Assembly (NCBI GenBank): GCA_031987605.1
Contig: DALZZF010000014.1
Coordinates: 9,263 to 73,262, forward strand
Reading direction: 5' to 3'
DNA from: JAFAGO01 sp031987605
GTDB lineage: Bacteria > Bacteroidota > Bacteroidia > Flavobacteriales > Weeksellaceae
Length of the DNA: 64,000 nt
A program made the position numbers and the translations under genes. Below are positions 59,149 through 64,000 of the stretch, piece by piece (the stretch's first letter is position 1; each line of letters begins with the position of its first letter). The notes below the pieces were generated by a model. It saw only the letters and a program-made list of their open reading frames with translations. It was not told where the DNA came from and searched no databases.

Positions 59149-60483
59149 TTAATAGGCGATGAGATATACCTCTGCTTTTGCGGGATTGTTGATATCTTTC
59201 GCATCACCAACGATTAATTTGTTCACCATTGCTCCATTACTTTCTGAGGGATAAATAAGAATGCTGTATTTGTTGATTTCACCAGTTTGGATGGAAGTAT
59301 TGAGAAAATCGGATATGGAAATGGTATATTTGTAATCATTCTGAAATTCGGTGCCTTCCGTAAGAGATACCGTTATTGCATTTCCCGAAGTATCGGTAAA
59401 ACTGGACTGCAAAGTATCGTACTGATCCCCGAGAAAATAGTATAAACTTGTGGGACTATAAAAATTATTGGTATAATATCCGTTGGCGGGACTGATATAG
59501 AGATAAGCACTTAAAATCTGATAATTGGAAAATGCATCTCCAAAATTCTTAATATAGGGAATCTGAACTTTCGTGTATACGCCTAATCCCGCCATCATAT
59601 ACGCTTTATTTCCTAAGTTGACTGAAGAAATGGGATTGTCTGGCGAAAGTCCTGATAATGCCGAACCTGTAAAATCATGTTCAACTTTGTTGTATTGATA
59701 CGTGGTACTTGGATTGAGATCCAGTGTATATTTCTGGACTTCCGTACCGTTCTGAGAACTGGTGTGATAATAAATCCTAACCAGTGTAGAAATATTTTTA
59801 TCACTTGCATCCACAACATAAGAAGCATCAATCCCGAATCTCAACATTGCATTATTAGTCGTTTCGGGCGTAATGGCAAGACCTTTATAAAAATTCAGAA
59901 AATATTCCTGAGAAATAATATCATCATTTTTTAAGCGATTAAAAATACTTTGTCCGTAACTGTCGCTAAGATTCACTTTTACATACGTGCTGTCCGTATT
60001 GGGTTTGGGTAAAAACTCTCCGGTTCCCACCACTTCCTGATTCACATTGAAATTAGAATTATTATACAAATATCCCTGATCGTTCAGTTTAATCCGATCC
60101 TGTAATGGAGAAACCTTAAATTTGAACGCCTGTAAAGTATCACCGTAATAGTAATCATTATAAGTAAGATAAAGCACCGTGGAATCATAAACCGCCTCTG
60201 CAGCATTGGTAATCGTATAGGTTTCCGGAGTGAGCTCAAAGTAAGAGGAGGATTTCACCTTTCCAAAAAGAGGATCCTCAATATTTCCGATCAAGACTTT
60301 CTTACTTCCCGATGTAATTACAGAATCCATCATCACGGTGGAAAATTTAAGGGTAAGCGTATCAATCTTGATAATTCTGGAATCCGAATTTACCCAAGAA
60401 CTTCCCACGAGATAGGAATTATCTTCTGAATCACAAGAGTAAATCAGAAATGGCAATAATAAAAGCAAAAGATATTTGTACAT
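59149..60483 (-). CDS. DUF4270 lipoprotein
   Basis: 444 residues from the ATG giving MYKYLLLLLLPFLIYSCDSE; lipobox ends at Cys17, a TTG four codons earlier is rejected. The pattern SSWVNSDSRIIKIDTLTLKF, VLIGNIEDPLFGKVKSSSYF and the C-terminal LIVGDAKDINNPAKAEVYLI is DUF4270, large beta-rich lipoproteins restricted to Bacteroidetes. TATGTTTG (minus sense, 60493-60500) is a -7 box with a leader of only a few bases. Confidence 0.82.
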   Translation of the reverse strand: MYKYLLLLLLPFLIYSCDSEDNSYLVGSSWVNSDSRIIKIDTLTLKFSTVMMDSVITSGSKKVLIGNIEDPLFGKVKSSSYFELTPETYTITNAAEAVYDSTVLYLTYNDYYYGDTLQAFKFKVSPLQDRIKLNDQGYLYNNSNFNVNQEVVGTGEFLPKPNTDSTYVKVNLSDSYGQSIFNRLKNDDIISQEYFLNFYKGLAITPETTNNAMLRFGIDASYVVDASDKNISTLVRIYYHTSSQNGTEVQKYTLDLNPSTTYQYNKVEHDFTGSALSGLSPDNPISSVNLGNKAYMMAGLGVYTKVQIPYIKNFGDAFSNYQILSAYLYISPANGYYTNNFYSPTSLYYFLGDQYDTLQSSFTDTSGNAITVSLTEGTEFQNDYKYTISISDFLNTSIQTGEINKYSILIYPSESNGAMVNKLIVGDAKDINNPAKAEVYLIAY

Positions 60484-60710
60484 TTTTTGTGGCAAACATA
60501 GAGTTCCTGACTTTGTGTTCTAAATTATTTATCTCTTTCACTATTATTTATCGACCAATGCCCTTTATTAAAGGATGGTTTTTTCTTATTATTTCGGCTT
60601 CAGCATATTTCCAAAATATTCCCATTCGTCTACAAAAAATACGCATTCATCTAAAAAATTTTCTAAAAGTCTCAAAATCGAATTCATTTGCAGGAAAAAT
60701 AGGAAATAGA

Positions 60711-61697
60711 ATGACGTATAAATTTTCAGTATTAGGATTGGCGTTTTTAGGATTGCTCTCCATTACCAGTTGCAGAAATGACGATGATGATGAATTAATA
60801 GGAAACTGGATCCGGGTATCCGACTTAGACGGGAAACCGCGTTCAAATGCTTCGGCGTTTGTATTAAACGGACTTGGGTATATTTCCGGGGGTTATGATG
60901 GGCAATACTATTATAATGATCTCTGGAGCTATGATCCTAATTCAAATTACTGGACTCAAAAAGCTGATTTTCCCGGAGTAAAAAGAAGTTCTGCTGTAGG
61001 ATTTTCCACAAATTCTTACGGCTATATCGGTACCGGTTATGACGGTCTGAATAAATTAGCCGACTTCTATAGATACGATGCCGCTTCCAATTCTTGGACA
61101 CAAATTGCCGACTTTCCCGGAAGTGCAAGATACGCTGCATTAGCCTTCGGAATCGGAACCAAAGGGTATGTCGGTACCGGTTATGACGGAAGCGAACTCA
61201 AAGATTTCTTTAAATATGATGAAGACGCTTCCAGCTGGAGCAGCATCGTAAGTCTTGGAGGTTCCAAAAGAAGAGACGGAGCTGCATTTGTGATTAATAA
61301 TATTGCATATGTTGGTTTCGGAAGCAATAACGGAAGTTTAGTTTCCGATTTCTGGGCTTTTGATCCAAGTACAGAAAGCTGGACGCGCAAAACAGACACC
61401 GTGGATGACGATAATGATGAAAACCAAACCAGAACTTCACCCGCAACATTCACCAGCGGAGGAAAAGGCTACGTAACCTCAGGTTCTTACAGTGGTGTGG
61501 TAAAAACCACATGGGAATACAATCCTTCCACAAACGACTGGGTACAACGAAGCGATTTTGAAGGATCTGCAAGAGAAAGTGCATGTGCCTTTACCATAGG
61601 AGATTACGGATATGTACTAACAGGAAACAGTGGATCTTCCTATTTTGATGACATCTGGGTATTCCATCCAACCGCAGAACAAAATGATGATGATTAG
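60711..61697 (+). CDS. Kelch-repeat lipoprotein
   Basis: 328 residues from the ATG giving MTYKFSVLGLAFLGLL; lipobox LSITSC ends at Cys21, an 87-residue longer frame is read through the divergent promoter region and is rejected. Five to six kelch blades: ASAFVLNGLGYISGGYDG, NDLWSYDPNSNYWTQK, AVGFSTNSYGYIGTGYDG, ADFYRYDAASNSWTQI, then similar. A beta-propeller on the membrane surface, probably protein-binding. It overlaps the DUF4907 gene by 14 bases. Confidence 0.82.
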   Translation: MTYKFSVLGLAFLGLLSITSCRNDDDDELIGNWIRVSDLDGKPRSNASAFVLNGLGYISGGYDGQYYYNDLWSYDPNSNYWTQKADFPGVKRSSAVGFSTNSYGYIGTGYDGLNKLADFYRYDAASNSWTQIADFPGSARYAALAFGIGTKGYVGTGYDGSELKDFFKYDEDASSWSSIVSLGGSKRRDGAAFVINNIAYVGFGSNNGSLVSDFWAFDPSTESWTRKTDTVDDDNDENQTRTSPATFTSGGKGYVTSGSYSGVVKTTWEYNPSTNDWVQRSDFEGSARESACAFTIGDYGYVLTGNSGSSYFDDIWVFHPTAEQNDDD

Positions 61698-61995
61698 AAA
61701 ATTCGGAGTATTCATCCTTGTTCTGTTTTTGGTAGCAAGTTGTGATAAAAAGAACCCACCACCTGAAATTAAAATCATTACCGGAAATTCAGGTTTTGGC
61801 TACGAGATTATCAAAAACAAACAGGTTCTAATTCATCAGCCCTATATTCCGGCAGCACAAAACGAACAGGAATTTAAAGATCCTCAGCAAGCAAAACAGA
61901 TTGCGGTACTTGTGATAAAAAAACTCGGTCAACACAAATATCCCACCATCACGCTTCGCGAACTGGACTCATTGAAAATTGAGTATATCAAATAA
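61684..61995 (+). CDS. DUF4907 lipoprotein
   Basis: 103 residues starting with three Met codons in a row, the first at 61684; lipobox LFLVASC, Cys20 from there. The mature part GNSGFGYEIIKNKQVLIHQP and KDPQQAKQIAVLVIKKLGQH is the DUF4907 pattern of small Bacteroidetes lipoproteins. Overlap with the kelch gene means coupled translation, so they may act together. Confidence 0.72.
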   Translation: MMMIRKFGVFILVLFLVASCDKKNPPPEIKIITGNSGFGYEIIKNKQVLIHQPYIPAAQNEQEFKDPQQAKQIAVLVIKKLGQHKYPTITLRELDSLKIEYIK

Positions 61996-62055
61996 TCAAA
62001 TCCTTTGGCTCCACAAAAGCCAAAGGATTTTTGAGCATATAAATGCATCCTAAAA

Positions 62056-63099
62056 ATGGCTTTAAAAGTTAAAAGTTTATACATCTATCACGCCGTCATA
62101 TGGTTCATCCTGGTTTCATTCAAAATCATGGTGGATTATAGTTTTTTTGGCAAATTTCTTTTGGTGGACAATCTCAGGATTTTTTCCATATCTGTTCTTA
62201 TTTTCTATATAAATTATGCTCTTATTTTGCCTAAACTCATCAAGCAAAAACGCAGTATTGTATTTATTTTTATTGCGGTGACGATTATTTTATACCTCAT
62301 CATTATGTTTGGCACAATGCCCCCTCCACCCTTTGATCCGGAGATGATGAAAAGAGGACCAAGGCCGTTCCCCAAACCAGGAATCATGATGCCCCGGAAA
62401 GAAATGATGCTGCACGACATTATTTTCAAAATTGGTTTTTTTGCGATTTGTTTCAGTACCATCCTTTTTTTCGTCGACAAATGGGTGGAAAACAAAAAAA
62501 TAATCAAAGACCTGGAATTTCAACGCCAGTCAAGTGAACTTAAAATCCTTCGTGAGCAGATTAATCCGCATTTCTTTTTCAATGCACTAAACAGTATTTA
62601 CTCTCTTTCCATCACCAAATCCAATGATACGCCAAGAGTGGTTTTAATCCTGTCGGATATTATGAGGTACGCCCTGAACAGCAAAAACGGACAGAAAAAC
62701 AATCTGGACGATGAGATCCTGAATATTAAAAAATATGTAGAAGTACAATCCATCAGATTCAGCAAATTCAATAATATAAAATGTGAATTCTGGGGAGATT
62801 TTTCCAAGTACAAAATTGAACCTCTTCTGCTCCTTACTTTTGTGGAAAATGCCTTTAAATACGCCGATTTCACTAAAGGTCCTCTTCAAATATCCGTCAA
62901 CATCAAAAATGGAATATTGGATTTCCAAATTCACAATTATTACGAAAAACAGAAAAAACCGCAGGACGGAAACAAAATGGGAATAAAGAACACCAAACAG
63001 AAACTGGATTTGCTGTATCCTGATTTTTATACTTTAAATATAAATGATGACGGATCCCAATATCAGATCCGGTTAACCCTCAACCTGAATTCGAAATGA
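62056..63099 (+). CDS. LytS/YehU-family sensor histidine kinase
   Basis: 347 residues. Four membrane helices (about 8-27, 39-60, 68-87, 122-142). Between the third and fourth is a 32-residue loop rich in Pro and Met (MPPPPFDPEMMKRGPRPFPK). The phosphorylatable His172 is in REQINPHFFFNALNSI, the ATP-binding part in LLTFVENAFKYADF and GNKMGIKNTKQKLDLLYPD. It overlaps the regulator gene by 4 bases, forming a two-component system. Confidence 0.9.
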   Translation: MALKVKSLYIYHAVIWFILVSFKIMVDYSFFGKFLLVDNLRIFSISVLIFYINYALILPKLIKQKRSIVFIFIAVTIILYLIIMFGTMPPPPFDPEMMKRGPRPFPKPGIMMPRKEMMLHDIIFKIGFFAICFSTILFFVDKWVENKKIIKDLEFQRQSSELKILREQINPHFFFNALNSIYSLSITKSNDTPRVVLILSDIMRYALNSKNGQKNNLDDEILNIKKYVEVQSIRFSKFNNIKCEFWGDFSKYKIEPLLLLTFVENAFKYADFTKGPLQISVNIKNGILDFQIHNYYEKQKKPQDGNKMGIKNTKQKLDLLYPDFYTLNINDDGSQYQIRLTLNLNSK

Positions 63100-63803
63100 A
63101 CTGTATTATTGTAGACGACGAAGTTTTGGCTCATACCGTACTGGAGGAATATATTTCCAGAATACCTTTTCTGAATCTTGTGGGAAATTGTTACGACATT
63201 CAGGAAGCTACCAATATCCTGCATCATCAGGAAGTCGATTTGATATTTTTAGACATCAATCTTCCGAAAATCAGTGGGATTGAATTTCTTAAAAGCAACA
63301 CAAAACTTCCGCATGTGATTATTTCAACGGCATATGAAGATTGCGCTTTGCAGGGATTTGAGCTGGATGTGGTGGATTATCTGCTGAAACCGATTTCTTT
63401 TGAACGTTTTCTGAAAGCCGCTTACAAAAGTTATAATCTCCAGAATTTGAGATATTTGGTTGATTCCCGAGAAAAAACTTCACATCATGAAAGTTTTATT
63501 TTTGTACGATCCAATAATCAGGACGTAAAAATAAATCTTGATGATATTATCCGGATCAATGCTTTAAAAGATTATATCATTATTCACACACCGGGGAAAA
63601 AACTGATCGTTCACCTCACCATGAAATCCATTATGGAAAAAATTTGTGTAGAAAACTTCATCCGGATCCACAATTCGCATATTATTTCTTTGAAACACAT
63701 TCAAAGCATCGGGAAAAACACATTAACAATAGGAGATGAAAGACTTCCCATCAGCGAAAAATACAAACCTTACCTTACAAAAATCATTGAGCAGTATAAG
63801 TAA
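63096..63803 (+). CDS. LytTR-type response regulator
   Basis: 235 residues. Receiver domain with phospho-acceptor Asp53 (FLDINLPKISG) and Lys in YLLKPIS (near 97); the C-terminal LytTR DNA-binding domain is FIFVRSNNQDVKINLDDIIR, ALKDYIIIHTPGKKLIVHL, FIRIHNSHIISLKHI. LytTR domains bind paired direct repeats. Partner of the kinase just upstream. Target genes are not known; the lipoprotein pair upstream is a possible one. Confidence 0.92.
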   Translation: MNCIIVDDEVLAHTVLEEYISRIPFLNLVGNCYDIQEATNILHHQEVDLIFLDINLPKISGIEFLKSNTKLPHVIISTAYEDCALQGFELDVVDYLLKPISFERFLKAAYKSYNLQNLRYLVDSREKTSHHESFIFVRSNNQDVKINLDDIIRINALKDYIIIHTPGKKLIVHLTMKSIMEKICVENFIRIHNSHIISLKHIQSIGKNTLTIGDERLPISEKYKPYLTKIIEQYK

Positions 63804-63857
63804 CTGTCTAAAATTTTATTTCTTTTGATTTTGGAGGGATTTTGAGATGGATTTTTT

Positions 63858-63900
63858 GCTTTTTATTTGCAGATTTATCGGGATAAATCAAAGATAAAAA
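63858..63900 (+). terminator. Hairpin after the LytTR gene
   Basis: GATTTATC-GG-GATAAATC (63872-63889) is a perfect 8-bp repeat, extended by CTTTTTAT and ATAAAAAG in the flanks. It lies 68 bases past the stop; without a clean T-run it is only a probable terminator. Confidence 0.45.
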
Positions 63901-64000
63901 GTAAAAAATCTGCTCAAAAGAACCCAAAAGCATAGAAAAGACTATTAACCTGAGTTCGATTGTTAAATTAGAATGATAAACTTGTAAGAAAAGGCGAAAA

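Noticed and set aside
60450..60710. 87-residue N-terminal extension of the kelch protein
   Set aside because: It is read through the divergent DUF4270 promoter and start; the lipoprotein signal begins at the later ATG.

Overview
The window is a low-GC chromosomal segment from a member of the Bacteroidetes, most likely a Chryseobacterium- or Kaistella-like flavobacterium (Weeksellaceae). The evidence is protein content: MenA/MenB, a long two-part signal peptidase I, TonB, DUF4270, DUF4199, DUF2807 and DUF5683 proteins, and many lipoproteins with Bacteroidetes-type lipoboxes. Promoters also fit, with TAnnTTTG -7 boxes in front of several genes and almost no Shine-Dalgarno signals. No phage, integrative element or CRISPR array is visible.

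Layout. 0-9.4 kb (minus strand): start of a phosphohexomutase, a DUF2807 lipoprotein, a PIN toxin with a 51-residue antitoxin, a polyprenyl-phosphate glycosyltransferase, a DUF4199 protein, the SRP RNA, a NUMOD4 protein, a UPF0173 hydrolase, menA and menB, a frameshifted DUF2007 gene, a CWC protein, a metE remnant and an amino acid permease. 9.6-18.1 kb: a DUF4920 protein, an M14 carboxypeptidase, TerC, an XRE regulator with its operator region, a zinc-ribbon membrane protein, a Na+/H+ antiporter, a repeat-rich spacer with a candidate small RNA, and two tRNA-Asp genes. 18.2-20.4 kb: thioredoxin, cysteine desulfurase, HAD phosphatase.

20.5-29.9 kb is a nitrite/nitric oxide respiration and NO-defence island: an NsrR-like Rrf2 regulator, copper nitrite reductase NirK, a NirV-like protein, an SCO protein, a cytochrome c, RIC/YtfE, quinol-dependent NO reductase, a hemerythrin, a DUF488 protein, a group III truncated haemoglobin and an NnrS/oxidase-like membrane protein. 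A 27-bp motif recurs in front of rrf2, nirK and ric and probably ties the island into one regulon: nitrite is reduced to NO by NirK, NO to N2O by NorZ, and RIC, haemoglobin and hemerythrin limit nitrosative damage.

30-33 kb is a three-gene operon resembling the mycobacterial polyprenyl-phosphate arabinose pathway (UbiA phosphoribosyltransferase, DprE1-like oxidase, DprE2-like reductase). 33-44.6 kb holds envelope and housekeeping genes: an OmpA lipoprotein, a lipocalin, an S8 protease, WbqC, LepB, DapB, DUF5683, ParB, ParA, an inverted pair of DnaA boxes, TonB, PurA. 44.7-50.5 kb is hpt, a four-helix-bundle gene flanked by inverted repeats, adk, obg, an outer membrane barrel, fabH and corA.

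50.5-57.5 kb is the most unusual locus: three exported paralogues sharing an N-terminal domain (one with YadA-like head repeats and a coiled-coil tail), two small helix-turn-helix proteins in the same run, another exported protein, and two overlapping membrane-anchored AraC regulators. 57.9-63.8 kb has a FadL-like outer membrane protein, a DUF4270 lipoprotein, a divergent kelch lipoprotein with a DUF4907 lipoprotein, and a LytS/LytTR two-component pair. Intergenic space carries a family of small elements with GAGGTCAT inverted termini, some with an internal TTTGTCAT hairpin, and many short triloop hairpins.
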